Shown here: one piece after another, positions 8,966-17,627 of the stretch | Position numbering within the stretch: position 1 is the first letter of the stretch | Layout: each line of letters begins with the position of its first letter | Assembly: GCA_964441505.1 (NCBI GenBank) | Contig: CAYTUV010000008.1 | Coordinates: 1 to 64,000 of the forward strand | Length of the DNA stretch: 64,000 nt | From: Fen-1258 sp964441505 | GTDB taxonomy: Bacteria; Bacteroidota; Ignavibacteria; Ignavibacteriales; Melioribacteraceae | Direction: 5' to 3' | Made by a program: the position numbers and the translations under genes | The notes under the pieces: generated by a model | What the model saw: the letters and a program-made list of their open reading frames with translations, nothing else | Told to the model about the DNA's origin: nothing | The model's database searches: none

Positions 8966-9691
8966 TCAATTCAATTCAGGAACAAGAGTATAATTTTTTG
9001 CGTACTCTTTAAATTCATCAAGTGTTAATGCATCCTCTACACAAAATTCGCCAATGCGAGTACGTCTCAATTCTTTCAAGTAAGCACCGCATCCAAGTTT
9101 TTGTCCAAAGTCATGGGCAATAACTCTAATATAAGTTCCTTTTGAACAGATGATTTCAAAATGAACATCCGGCAGATCAATCTTGGTTATTTCAAACTTC
9201 GAGACACTCACTTCACGCGAATCGCGTTCAACTTCTCGCCCTTTTCGAGCCAGCTTGTAAAGAGGCTGCCCATTCTGTTTAATTGCCGAAAACATCGGCG
9301 GTGTCTGCAAAATAGTACCAAGGAACTGATCACGCGTCTTTAGAATTTCTTCTTCCGTAATGTGTTCATATTTTTCTTCTGAGAGAAACTTGCTCTCAAC
9401 ATCAAACGAAGCCGTAGTCTTCCCGATAGAAAAAATTCCGGTATAAGTTTTTTCGAGATCTTGAATCTTTGAAATCTCTTTTGTCATTCTTCCAGTACAA
9501 ACGACAACCAAACCGGTTGCGTTCGGATCTAAAGTTCCGGCATGTCCCACTTTTTTCACTTCAAGTGTTTTTCTAACTTTATAAACACAGTCAAAAGAAC
9601 TCTTTCGCCATGCTTTATCAATAAGTATGATCTCGCCGGCAACATAATCCGGTTCGATTTCAGATATTGTTTTTTTCGTTATCGCTTTCAT
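8966..9691 (-). CDS. truB: tRNA pseudouridine(55) synthase TruB
   Basis: TruB isomerises U55 in the T-loop of tRNAs. The catalytic aspartate is in HAGTLDPNATGLVVV (Asp55 with this start), after the IDKAWRKSSFD N-terminal motif. Later conserved parts are TPPMFSAIKQNGQPLYKLAR and CSKGTYIRVIAHDFG. I chose ATG 9691, which gives 241 aa. A longer frame from ATG 9724 (252 aa) is possible but would overlap rbfA by 65 bp and adds a non-conserved lysine-rich tail; the chosen start overlaps rbfA by 32 bp. ribF starts 1 bp after the stop. Confidence 0.94.
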   Translation of the reverse strand: MKAITKKTISEIEPDYVAGEIILIDKAWRKSSFDCVYKVRKTLEVKKVGHAGTLDPNATGLVVVCTGRMTKEISKIQDLEKTYTGIFSIGKTTASFDVESKFLSEEKYEHITEEEILKTRDQFLGTILQTPPMFSAIKQNGQPLYKLARKGREVERDSREVSVSKFEITKIDLPDVHFEIICSKGTYIRVIAHDFGQKLGCGAYLKELRRTRIGEFCVEDALTLDEFKEYAKNYTLVPELN

Positions 9692-10019
9692 GAATTTTCT
9701 TGAACAATCCTTCCATTTTTTCAACGTAATCTAAAGTATCATCTATAAAAAAATGGAGCTCCGGAACAAATCGAAGTTGAATTCTTCCTGCCAATTGACT
9801 TCTGATCAAGCCTTTAAGCTCGTTAATGCTTTCTAAAACTTTTGTACGTTTCTCTTTATCAAATACCGATATATAAATCTTTGTGTGCTTAAGATCCGGG
9901 CTCACTTTTACATTGGTAACAGTGATAAGACTCAGCTTTGGGTCTTGAAGTTTGTGCAGGAAAATCAAGCTGAGCTCTTCTTTAATGAGACTCGAAATTT
10001 TATCTAACCTATGAGACAT
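9660..10019 (-). CDS. rbfA: Ribosome-binding factor A
   Basis: A 119-aa single KH-like domain protein that binds the 30S subunit and is needed for late 16S rRNA 5'-end maturation and cold adaptation. It shows the family pattern: N-terminal HRLDKISSLIKEELSLIF, DPKLSLITVTNVKVSPDL followed by AKIYISVF-like KIYISVF, and C-terminal LRFVPELHFFIDDTLDYVEKMEGLF. It lies 2 bp after infB and overlaps the truB start, as expected for the nusA-infB-rbfA-truB cluster. Confidence 0.95.
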   Translation of the reverse strand: MSHRLDKISSLIKEELSLIFLHKLQDPKLSLITVTNVKVSPDLKHTKIYISVFDKEKRTKVLESINELKGLIRSQLAGRIQLRFVPELHFFIDDTLDYVEKMEGLFKKIHESDNEKNNI

Positions 10020-10021
10020 AT

Positions 10022-12697
10022 CTACTCTAACTTCTTCTTTGTTTCAATCATTTTGTATGCTTCGATTATATCGCCTGCTTTAATATCATTATAGTTTGCG
10101 ATACTAACTCCGCACTCAAATCCTTTTTCAACTTCACGAACATCATCTTTGAATCTTCTAAGCGAGCTGATTTCACCTTCATAAACCGCAATGCCCTCTC
10201 TGAACAAACGGACCTTGTTGCTTCTCATAATCTTTCCATCCTGAACTGAGCAGCCCGCAATTGTTCCGGCCTTGGGTACTTTGAAAACATCTTTTACCTG
10301 AAGTGTTGCTACAACTTCTTCAGAAACTACCGGCGACAACATACCTTCAAGAGCAGATTTAATTTCGTTAATAGCATCATAAATAATGTTATATAAACGG
10401 ATATCAACTTTTTCAGATTCGGCAAGTTTACGTGCATTAGTGTTAGGTCGAACATGGAATCCAACTATAATAGCACCCGAAGCAGCGGCTAAAAGTACAT
10501 CACCTTCTGAAATAGCACCAACTGCTTTGTGAATTACCCTTACAGAAACTTCCTGATTAGATAATTTCATCAATGAATCGGATAAAGCTTCAATTGAACC
10601 ATCCACGTCACCTTTTACAATTATAGGCAGTTCTTTAAATCCGCCGTGACTAATCTGGTTCGCGATTTCATCAAGAGTAATATGATGAACCTGACGATGA
10701 TCCTGTTCGCGCTTCAACTGCATGCGTTTAAGACTTATCTCACGAGCCTCACGTTCAGATTCGGCGATATGGAATGTATCTCCTGCCTGAGGTGCGGATT
10801 CAAACCCGAGAACAAGTACAGGAGTAGAAGGACCTGCCTCAAAAACTTTTTTACCACGTTCATCAAACATTGCACGTACGCGACCGTGAACAACTCCGGC
10901 AATAAACGGATCACCAACTTTCAGAGTTCCTTTTTGAACTAATACTGTTGCGGTAACACCTTTACCTTTATCAAGCTGTGATTCAATGATTGTTCCGCGG
11001 GCCAAACGGTCAGGATTTGCTTTCAAGTCAAGCAATTCGGCTTCAAGGACTAATTTCTCTAAAAGCAGATCAACATTTTTCCCAAGTTTAGCAGAGACCT
11101 CAACGCACTGATATTTACCACCCCATTCTTCCACTAAGATATTTCTATCTGCGAGCTGCTGTTTAATTCTTTCTATGTTGCTGTTTGGTTTATCAATTTT
11201 ATTTATTGCAATGATGATAGGAACATTTGCCGCAAGCGCATGATTAATTGCTTCAACTGTCTGAGGCATTACCGCATCATCTGCCGCAACTATCAACACT
11301 ACGATATCTGTAACACGGGCACCGCGTGCACGCATTGCAGTAAAAGCTTCGTGACCCGGTGTATCTAGGAATGTTACTTTTCTCAGGTCGTCAAGTATAA
11401 CTTTGTACGCACCGATATGCTGTGTAATTCCGCCTGCTTCTCCTGCAACAACATTTGCACGACGAATATAATCGAGCAAAGATGTTTTACCGTGATCAAC
11501 GTGTCCCATGATCGTAACAACCGGAGGACGGGGTTTTAGTGTCTCTTCCGCATCCGGTACGTCTGCATCGATATCTGATTGATATTCTTCTTCAAGTTCG
11601 ATTTCAAATCCAAAGTCATCTGCAATAAGTGTAATCGTTTCAACGTCAAGACGCTGATTGATCGAAACCATTAAACCTAATCCGATACATTTTTGGATTA
11701 CATCACTTACAGAAACGCCCATTAAATTAGCAAGCTCGTTGACGGCAATGAATTCACTCACTTTTATTTTAGTTTTGTCTATTTCTCTCTGCTGAAGGAT
11801 TTGATTCTGAATCTCTTCTTTTTCTTTTCTCTTCTTTTTTCTCGCAGAGGCACGTCCGCCAACGGAAGATTCATCAATACTAAGAAGTGTTCTTTTGATA
11901 GCATCTTCAACTTCACGTTTATCAATTTCTAGACGTTTAATTTTTCTTTTCTTCTTGGCAACAGTTACTTCTTCAGGGGCCTGACCGGGAGTTGTAACTT
12001 TTTTCTTTGTCTTAAGAATCTTCTTTTTCTTTTTATTCTTATCTGCTTCTTCCTGTGCTGGTGTTAAAGAAACGGCAGGTTTTTGTGGAGCTGTTCCTTC
12101 TTTCGATTCAACTCCTTCACGTCTAGGTCTTAGATCAACCCTTCCAATGATAGTTAAACCTTTCTTTCTTCCTTCAAGAGCGATTTCGGTTTCGGTCCGA
12201 TAAGATCTCTTTTCTTCAACCACAGGTTCAACTTTTGAGACTGGCACTTCAGCAACTTGGGGGATAACAACTGGTTCGGTTACTTCAACTTCACTAACAG
12301 CAGAAATTTCTTCCTTTTGAGTTGGAACAACATCAACTTTCTTCTCTGGTTTTTCTTCAACCTTTGGTTCTGCCTTTTCGATTTTTTCTACTTTCAGCTC
12401 GGCAGGTTTTTCTTCTACAACTTTGTGAACAACTTCAACCGGGGCTTCCGGTTCATCGTGCTCAGTTCTCTTTTTCTGAAAATCCGAAATCTTTTTGTAA
12501 TGTTTCTCAGCTTTTTCAATATCTTTTTTGAAGAATGATTTGATTTCAGAAACCATCTCATCGGTCAATAAGGACATATGAGACTTTACATCGAAGCCCT
12601 TCTTCTGAAGAAATTCTACCAACGAATCAGTTGAAAGATTATACTCAGTAGCAAATTTGTAAAGACGTAATTTTTTTTCTTTTGCAGTATCCGGCAT
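10022..12697 (-). CDS. infB: Translation initiation factor IF-2
   Basis: An 891-aa IF-2, the GTPase that brings initiator tRNA to the 30S subunit and promotes subunit joining. An N-terminal IF2-N-like helix domain (about 8-60) is followed by a long low-complexity region rich in E, K, V and P (about 75-300), then a second IF2-N copy (about 310-365). The G domain has GHVDHGKTSLLDYIR (about 396-410), DTPGHEAF and NKID; domains II to IV follow, including the GDVDGSIEAL and CSVQDGKI segments. It sits between nusA and rbfA. The initiator tRNA that it binds is encoded at 33227-33299. Confidence 0.98.
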   Translation of the reverse strand: MPDTAKEKKLRLYKFATEYNLSTDSLVEFLQKKGFDVKSHMSLLTDEMVSEIKSFFKKDIEKAEKHYKKISDFQKKRTEHDEPEAPVEVVHKVVEEKPAELKVEKIEKAEPKVEEKPEKKVDVVPTQKEEISAVSEVEVTEPVVIPQVAEVPVSKVEPVVEEKRSYRTETEIALEGRKKGLTIIGRVDLRPRREGVESKEGTAPQKPAVSLTPAQEEADKNKKKKKILKTKKKVTTPGQAPEEVTVAKKKRKIKRLEIDKREVEDAIKRTLLSIDESSVGGRASARKKKRKEKEEIQNQILQQREIDKTKIKVSEFIAVNELANLMGVSVSDVIQKCIGLGLMVSINQRLDVETITLIADDFGFEIELEEEYQSDIDADVPDAEETLKPRPPVVTIMGHVDHGKTSLLDYIRRANVVAGEAGGITQHIGAYKVILDDLRKVTFLDTPGHEAFTAMRARGARVTDIVVLIVAADDAVMPQTVEAINHALAANVPIIIAINKIDKPNSNIERIKQQLADRNILVEEWGGKYQCVEVSAKLGKNVDLLLEKLVLEAELLDLKANPDRLARGTIIESQLDKGKGVTATVLVQKGTLKVGDPFIAGVVHGRVRAMFDERGKKVFEAGPSTPVLVLGFESAPQAGDTFHIAESEREAREISLKRMQLKREQDHRQVHHITLDEIANQISHGGFKELPIIVKGDVDGSIEALSDSLMKLSNQEVSVRVIHKAVGAISEGDVLLAAASGAIIVGFHVRPNTNARKLAESEKVDIRLYNIIYDAINEIKSALEGMLSPVVSEEVVATLQVKDVFKVPKAGTIAGCSVQDGKIMRSNKVRLFREGIAVYEGEISSLRRFKDDVREVEKGFECGVSIANYNDIKAGDIIEAYKMIETKKKLE

Positions 12698-12725
12698 TTT
12701 GTAATTATCCGTTTAAATGTTCTGT

Positions 12726-13973
12726 TTATTCTTCTTCTTCAAATTGATTTTCTAATATCTCGATAATCACTTTTGCTTTCTCCTCATCGAGTCCTTCTAT
12801 TTCTTTTAACTTATCAATACCTGCGGCAAGAACTTCAAGTGCTGTATCTAATCTGTTGTTGATAAGCAGATCTACCATTTCTGTCCCTAATTCTTCACGG
12901 AGTTCTATCAACTCAATATCTTCATCATATTCTTCAAACGGTTTTTCAAGTCTTATAACTTCAATTTCATAACCGCTCAGTTTAATAGCCAGACGAATGT
13001 TGACACCATTACGACCAACTATTAGAGAAACCTGATCGCTATCGGCAGTAACAACACACTTCTTTGCATCCTCATCAATATCAATCTGCTTTAATTTCGC
13101 AGGTGCAAGACATCTTTGAATGAATACAACCGGATCATCAGAATAGTTAATAACATCAATGTTCTCATTGTTCAATTCGCGAACGATTGCATGAATGCGC
13201 ACGCCCTTCATTCCTACGCATGCGCCCACAGCATCAATTCGGGGATCACTCGATTCAACAGCAATTTTTGCTCTTTCACCGGGTTCGCGGGCAATACCCT
13301 TTATCTCAATTACTCCATCATAAATTTCCGGAATTTCGATTTCAAACAATCTCCTTAAGAAAAGATTATCTGCGCGTGAGATTAAAATAATCGGTCCGTT
13401 TGGAGTTTTCTTAACATCTTTAACAACTGCGCGTGTAGTATCGCCTTTGCGGTATTTCTCGCGCGGTATTTGTTCGTGGCGAGGCAGAAGCAGTTCATTC
13501 TTGTTGTGATTTACAAGCACATCGTTTCTTCTAACCTGATATATATCGCCAACAACTATCTCACCTAACATCTCGATGTATTCGTTATAAATAATATCTT
13601 TCTCAATTTCTCTGATTTTCTGATTCAGACTCTGGCGTGCAAGATTTATTAATCTTCTCCCAAATTCTTTCAATTCAATTTTCTGAACGAAATCCTCTCC
13701 GACTTCAAGACCGTCGTCATTTCCCTTTTCATTAACTTCATCAATGCTGATTTCGCTAGTCGGATCGTTTACGGTATCCACAATTGAGCGTTCAAGAAAA
13801 ATTTCTATATCGCCTTTATCCATGTTAACTACAACTTCATACTTTGCTTCCAAACCAAATTTCTTTTTAACCATAATCCCAAAGATTTCTTCTATGATTC
13901 CGGCAAGAACATCTTTATCAAGACTTTTCTCGCGAACCATCTGCGCAAAGGATTCTACTATCTCGGTGTTCAT
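12726..13973 (-). CDS. nusA: Transcription termination/antitermination factor NusA
   Basis: A 415-aa NusA with the N-terminal RNA polymerase-binding domain, an S1 domain (about 135-200, GEIVVGDIYQVRRNDVLV) and two KH domains (about 225-370, with SSDPRIDAVGACVGMKGVRI and LIVGRNGVNIRLA). The duplicated acidic AR repeats of E. coli NusA are absent, as in many bacteria, but a short acidic helical tail with an I-E-G-L-D-E-E-K motif remains. It modulates pausing, termination and antitermination. It is the second gene of the rimP operon, 17 bp after rimP. Confidence 0.97.
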   Translation of the reverse strand: MNTEIVESFAQMVREKSLDKDVLAGIIEEIFGIMVKKKFGLEAKYEVVVNMDKGDIEIFLERSIVDTVNDPTSEISIDEVNEKGNDDGLEVGEDFVQKIELKEFGRRLINLARQSLNQKIREIEKDIIYNEYIEMLGEIVVGDIYQVRRNDVLVNHNKNELLLPRHEQIPREKYRKGDTTRAVVKDVKKTPNGPIILISRADNLFLRRLFEIEIPEIYDGVIEIKGIAREPGERAKIAVESSDPRIDAVGACVGMKGVRIHAIVRELNNENIDVINYSDDPVVFIQRCLAPAKLKQIDIDEDAKKCVVTADSDQVSLIVGRNGVNIRLAIKLSGYEIEVIRLEKPFEEYDEDIELIELREELGTEMVDLLINNRLDTALEVLAAGIDKLKEIEGLDEEKAKVIIEILENQFEEEE

Positions 13974-13990
13974 TTATTACTCCTCCGTAA

Positions 13991-14434
13991 TCAAAAACTA
14001 ATTAAAACTTTTGCCTCGGTGATATCACCAAATTTTATTTTGTATTCGTCATTCTTAACTGCAAAAAAAAGATTCTCTCCTTCGATACGAAGAAGTTTAG
14101 CAGTTAATGTTTTTTCGCCGCCATCATCATATTTAATTTCAAATTTTCTGTTGATGTGCTTTATGTACTGAATTAGAAATTTTAACGGTCGTTCAACTCC
14201 GGGAGACGAAACATCCAAACGGTAATTTGAACCAACCAAATTTTCCAATTCTATTATTTCGTTAAGATCACGACTTACATTAGCACAATCGAGGGCTGTG
14301 ATACCTTTTTCACCGTCAATATAAACTTCAAAAATACGGAGGTGGTTGTCGCCGCGAAGAACTACATCAACTAGGATGAAGCCGTGAGCTTTTACAATTT
14401 CTTCGATTCTGTTATTAATTTGCTGCTTTTCCAT
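13991..14434 (-). CDS. rimP: Ribosome maturation factor RimP
   Basis: 147 aa. RimP helps assemble the 30S subunit, near S12 and the central pseudoknot. Typical features are the N-terminal RIEEIVKAHGFILVDVVLRG, the YIDGEKGITALDCANVSRDLNEI segment and the highly conserved LDVSSPGVERPLKF. The first gene of the rimP-nusA-infB-rbfA-truB-ribF-rpsO-pnp series. A Bacteroidota-type promoter (14479-14512) and a terminator-like hairpin (14442-14467) lie directly upstream, so the operon may be attenuated at its 5' end. Confidence 0.95.
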   Translation of the reverse strand: MEKQQINNRIEEIVKAHGFILVDVVLRGDNHLRIFEVYIDGEKGITALDCANVSRDLNEIIELENLVGSNYRLDVSSPGVERPLKFLIQYIKHINRKFEIKYDDGGEKTLTAKLLRIEGENLFFAVKNDEYKIKFGDITEAKVLISF

Positions 14435-14441
14435 ATTCTAT

Positions 14442-14467
14442 AAATAAAAATCGCCCTCGAGGGGCGA
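14442..14467 (-). terminator. Terminator-like hairpin in the rimP operon leader
   Basis: Read on the minus strand: TCGCCC-CTCGA-GGGCGA followed by TTTTTATTT. This is a GC stem with a U tract, ending 8 nt before the rimP ATG and starting about 12 nt after the -7 box of the promoter at 14479-14512. No upstream gene on this strand needs a terminator here (the next gene ends at 14620 and has its own). It is therefore best read as a leader attenuator or 5'-end stabiliser; that role is inferred. Confidence 0.55.
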
Positions 14468-14478
14468 ATTGGACGGCA

Positions 14479-14512
14479 CAAAGGTATGAAGAATAGCTCG
14501 AAATAGCAAAAA
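14479..14512 (-). promoter_or_regulatory. Bacteroidota-type promoter for the rimP-nusA-infB operon
   Basis: Minus strand: a -33 element TTTTTG (14507-14512), a 20-nt spacer and a -7 element TACCTTTG (14479-14486), which fits the TAnnTTTG consensus of Bacteroidota sigma-A promoters. The predicted transcript start is a few bases before the leader hairpin at 14442-14467. Based on consensus match and position only. Confidence 0.55.
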
Positions 14513-14563
14513 CAATAAAGGATTATGATTTTAGATTTGAATGAATTGATAAAAAGATTGATG

Positions 14564-14602
14564 AAAAAAAGAAGCCACTCTTATAATAATAAGAATGGCT
14601 TC
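14564..14602 (-). terminator. Rho-independent terminator of the 14620-16563 gene
   Basis: On the minus strand, a GAAGCCA...TGGCTTC stem extended by TTCTTAT/ATAAGAG (14571-14602) is followed by seven T (14564-14570). It begins 17 bp after the stop of the T9SS protein gene. Confidence 0.8.
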
Positions 14603-14619
14603 TAAAGATGGATTGATAA

Positions 14620-16563
14620 TTATTTCACAAGCTGCATTTTTTTAGTTAACTGATAATTACCTGCAACAAGTTTGTAAACATATGTCCCGCTTGAAAGTTT
14701 TGAAGCATCAAACTCAACTTCATGCTTACCGGCAGGTTTGTTCTCATTAACAAGTGTTGCTATTTCACTTCCCAGCATGTCATAAATTTTTAACGTTACA
14801 AAATTTGCATCAGGCAATGAATAAGAAATCCTTGTTGTTGGATTGAATGGATTTGGGTAATTCTGCCCAAGTGAAAACTCTTTTGGAACTGATACCTCCT
14901 CTGATGCCTTTACTAAATATTTTTCTTGTTTCAACCCTTCGTTTTCAACTATAGCACCTTGAGGCGGAGGTGAATCAAGAACATCTACCGTCCACTCATT
15001 AGAAACTTTTGTTGTGTTGCTTCCATCGGTAACCGTGCATCTTAACTTATAATCGCGCAAGTCATAAGGATTAAACGGTTTGCTAAAAGTTGATGAATTT
15101 GTTCCGATTGCGACCCACGAATTGCTGGGTAGAGCGGCAATAATAATATCACTATCCTTTTTCTTGTCTTTATCTTTCTCTCGTTTTTCTTTCTCTTTTT
15201 TAACACTTTCATAGTTTTGTAAATAACCGGCACCATCTAAATACATTATTTCCCATTGGTATGTAAATGGCTCAAGACCGTTACCCAATTGAACATACCA
15301 ATTACCGGTACCTCCTTGATAAAGCATATATGTGCCGGAGAGATACACATATGTTAAAGGTACCGGTAAAAGATCAGCTTCTTTAGCGAACCAATAGAAT
15401 AACCCTGCGATTGCACGAATAGCATGGGGGAAAGTTGCATCACGTATTGTTGTTAAACTTGAAACACTTGCTGCTGAATATTGCGCTATTGTGGTTGGAG
15501 TTATACCATATGGAAAATACTGTTGTACATCAGAATAAGTAGGATTAAAAATATCATCCCCCGCAACCGTCCTACTCGCAAAATGGTCAGCTAATTGATT
15601 TGTTGAATACATTAACAAATGCAATGGCGTGTCATAAGACACATAAGGATTCATGATATTGCCGTATGTATTCCAGACCCTGTTGGCATCCCAATAAGTT
15701 ACACTAGCAAGACCAAAAGATTCGTCATTCCATCGAATAAACATAAAATCCTGTTCATATTTATCTGCAGTTCCTAATTGTGGTATATGAGAATTATTGT
15801 GAACATGTGCAGGCACCGACATATCAGCTATTAAATGACACATCCGACCAAGAATTTCAAAAACTATTTTTTTTCTAAGGGTTTCGTTTATGAATATATC
15901 ACCGCTATAACCTCTGTTTTGACCTGTTTGAACATTCAACACAATTGCATATGGAACATACATTTTACCCGATTTAAATAGTTCGATCAAACTGTTGTAA
16001 TGCATATTAGCACCTTCATTACCAGCTACAGTATATAATCTAACCTGTTCACCTTGTACAGTTCTTGCTTCAACCCTACTGTTTATTCCTATCCACATAT
16101 CATTAAAATATCTCATTATTTTCTGGTAAGCATTGGGTATTTGCAAATTGGGTACCCAATCTAAATTTGTTAAAGCATTGTCCCCTTGATCAGCTTCCCA
16201 AAAATGAGTTACACTGGCAAACCATTCCTGGGCAGTTTGGTCTGTAGCAGGAATGCCCCATGCTTCACCATAACCATAAACTATATCTTGTACATCTTCC
16301 CTGTAAGCACCCGCACATATAGTACCATCAACAAAATCTGATCCTCTGTCAACGCAGGAAAGAAAATTTCCGGTCTCTTTGTAACCAAGATTATTCAACA
16401 TAACTGGAATATCTCTATTTCCGAGGTATAATTTTAGAAGTTTATAAGCTTCTCGGGCTAGATATTGATGAACCCTCTCAGTATGCGCATCACTTATGCT
16501 TGACAAAAAGAGGGTCAAAATAACAAGTGTAAAATAAGTTCTAAATTTTTCATATGATTTCAT
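14620..16563 (-). CDS. Secreted zinc phospholipase C/S1-P1 nuclease-like protein with T9SS sorting domain
   Basis: 647 aa. An N-terminal signal peptide (about 1-26) is followed by a domain with histidine and aspartate spacing like zinc-dependent phospholipase C and S1/P1 nucleases: HTERVHQYLAREAYK near the mature N-terminus, VTHFWEADQGDNAL, and RMCHLIADMSVPAHVHNNSH. A possible Ig-like segment and a striking K/E/D-rich linker (about 450-475) follow. The last 75 residues are a T9SS type A sorting domain (GQNYPNPFNPTTRISYSLP...GTYVYKLVAGNYQLTKKMQLVK). It is probably exported and anchored or released by type IX secretion. Substrate is unknown. It is preceded by a small outer-membrane-like gene after 10 bp and ends in a clear terminator. 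Confidence 0.75.
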   Translation of the reverse strand: MKSYEKFRTYFTLVILTLFLSSISDAHTERVHQYLAREAYKLLKLYLGNRDIPVMLNNLGYKETGNFLSCVDRGSDFVDGTICAGAYREDVQDIVYGYGEAWGIPATDQTAQEWFASVTHFWEADQGDNALTNLDWVPNLQIPNAYQKIMRYFNDMWIGINSRVEARTVQGEQVRLYTVAGNEGANMHYNSLIELFKSGKMYVPYAIVLNVQTGQNRGYSGDIFINETLRKKIVFEILGRMCHLIADMSVPAHVHNNSHIPQLGTADKYEQDFMFIRWNDESFGLASVTYWDANRVWNTYGNIMNPYVSYDTPLHLLMYSTNQLADHFASRTVAGDDIFNPTYSDVQQYFPYGITPTTIAQYSAASVSSLTTIRDATFPHAIRAIAGLFYWFAKEADLLPVPLTYVYLSGTYMLYQGGTGNWYVQLGNGLEPFTYQWEIMYLDGAGYLQNYESVKKEKEKREKDKDKKKDSDIIIAALPSNSWVAIGTNSSTFSKPFNPYDLRDYKLRCTVTDGSNTTKVSNEWTVDVLDSPPPQGAIVENEGLKQEKYLVKASEEVSVPKEFSLGQNYPNPFNPTTRISYSLPDANFVTLKIYDMLGSEIATLVNENKPAGKHEVEFDASKLSSGTYVYKLVAGNYQLTKKMQLVK

Positions 16564-16573
16564 TATTATCTCC

Positions 16574-17137
16574 TTAAAATTTTATGGAACAACCAAAAAT
16601 TAAAAACCATGGTGCATTTAATATCATACCAGGTGATATTCTAAAAATATTTTTTACAAATAACTCATAACTTTTAAAAGTATATCCAACTCCCAACTCA
16701 ACATTAATAGTGAACATATGAGATGCGTCATTACTAAATAATACCATTCCAGCGGCTGGGTATACCAAAATATTTTTTGATACAAAAATGTTTCTCCTAT
16801 AGGAAAAGGATGTTATTAATGAAAAATGTTGAGGACCCATTTGGTGATCTCCATAAACATATGGGAAGCCAATTAGTTCTAAACCAATGATATGTTTTTG
16901 ACCTCCCCAAAAATCAGCAGCAACACCCAAACTGAAAGCATAATGATTTCGGTATACTTCATATCTTGAGTAAGTATAAGGGTCAATTTCTGTAAAGTGG
17001 TATTTATATCCCAATCCGGCAGATAGATAGACTGTTGTACTGTTGAGGCTATCAACAGCTTCTTGTGAGTATACCTCAGTTTTGATCAAAATCAAGACAG
17101 TTAAAAAAAAGATTATAATTTTTGTTTTTGCTTTCAT
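16574..17137 (-). CDS. Probable outer-membrane beta-barrel protein, unknown function
   Basis: 187 aa. It has a clear signal peptide (MKAKTKIIIFFLTVLILIKTEVYSQ, cleavage near residue 25). The mature part alternates aromatic and polar residues as in small beta-barrels (LSAGLGYKYHF, HYAFSLGVAADFW, SLITSFSYRRNIFV, INVELGVGYTF) and ends in a strand-like FGCSIKF. I recognise no family. It is 10 bp upstream of the phospholipase C-like T9SS gene and probably co-transcribed with it. The localisation is inferred from the pattern. Confidence 0.6.
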   Translation of the reverse strand: MKAKTKIIIFFLTVLILIKTEVYSQEAVDSLNSTTVYLSAGLGYKYHFTEIDPYTYSRYEVYRNHYAFSLGVAADFWGGQKHIIGLELIGFPYVYGDHQMGPQHFSLITSFSYRRNIFVSKNILVYPAAGMVLFSNDASHMFTINVELGVGYTFKSYELFVKNIFRISPGMILNAPWFLIFGCSIKF

Positions 17138-17627
17138 TTCATTCTCATTATTTATTTCACATAATCATTAATGCTGTTCGCCATCTAAGATTTTTTTTAA
17201 ATGTGAAAGAATTGCACTACGTAAACCCAACAAAATATATATCTAGAAGAAATTCATTTTGAAAATTAGGAAGGAATAAGTTATAGTAAACAGTAAACAG
17301 TAAACAGTAGGTAGTAAGTAGTAATAAGGACTATCAAATTTTTCCCTTGACTGGAACTACAATAATTTCAATTAGAACCTATTATTTATATATGGATTTG
17401 TCAAGTGCAATTTTATTCTACTTTTTCAGGGGTGCTAAAACAGAAAACTTTCAAATGAACTTCCCCGCCGCGAGTTCATCTACTTTCCTAAAAAGAGATG
17501 TTAACTGCGCGGGATATGTTAAACCTGAGTCTCTCATCAATTCTGTTTTTGTCATTATCATCTTATCTAGAAAATAATTCCAAAATCGTAATTCTAAATT
17601 CCACAATCCAAAATCGTAATTCGTAAA
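17138..17627. other. 490-bp non-coding gap
   Basis: No convincing gene on either strand; a 76-codon plus-strand frame (17347-17577) has no recognisable features. The gap holds a heptamer tandem repeat (17285-17326, listed separately) and a 15-bp direct repeat, CCAAAATCGTAATTC, at about 17580 and 17608. It also holds a CCCCGCCGC motif near 17463 that recurs near 48400. It looks like repeat-rich spacer. Confidence 0.6.
17285..17326. repeat. Heptanucleotide tandem repeat (AGTAAAC family)
   Basis: Six consecutive 7-bp units: AGTAAAC three times, then the variants AGTAGGT, AGTAAGT and AGTAATA. Lies in the spacer between the SIMPL gene and the outer-membrane-like gene, in no reading frame. Confidence 0.75.

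Noticed and set aside
17347..17577. 76-codon plus-strand frame in the 17.1-17.6 kb gap
   Set aside because: No signal, no recognisable domain, no ribosome-binding site; composition and position in repeat-rich spacer suggest chance.
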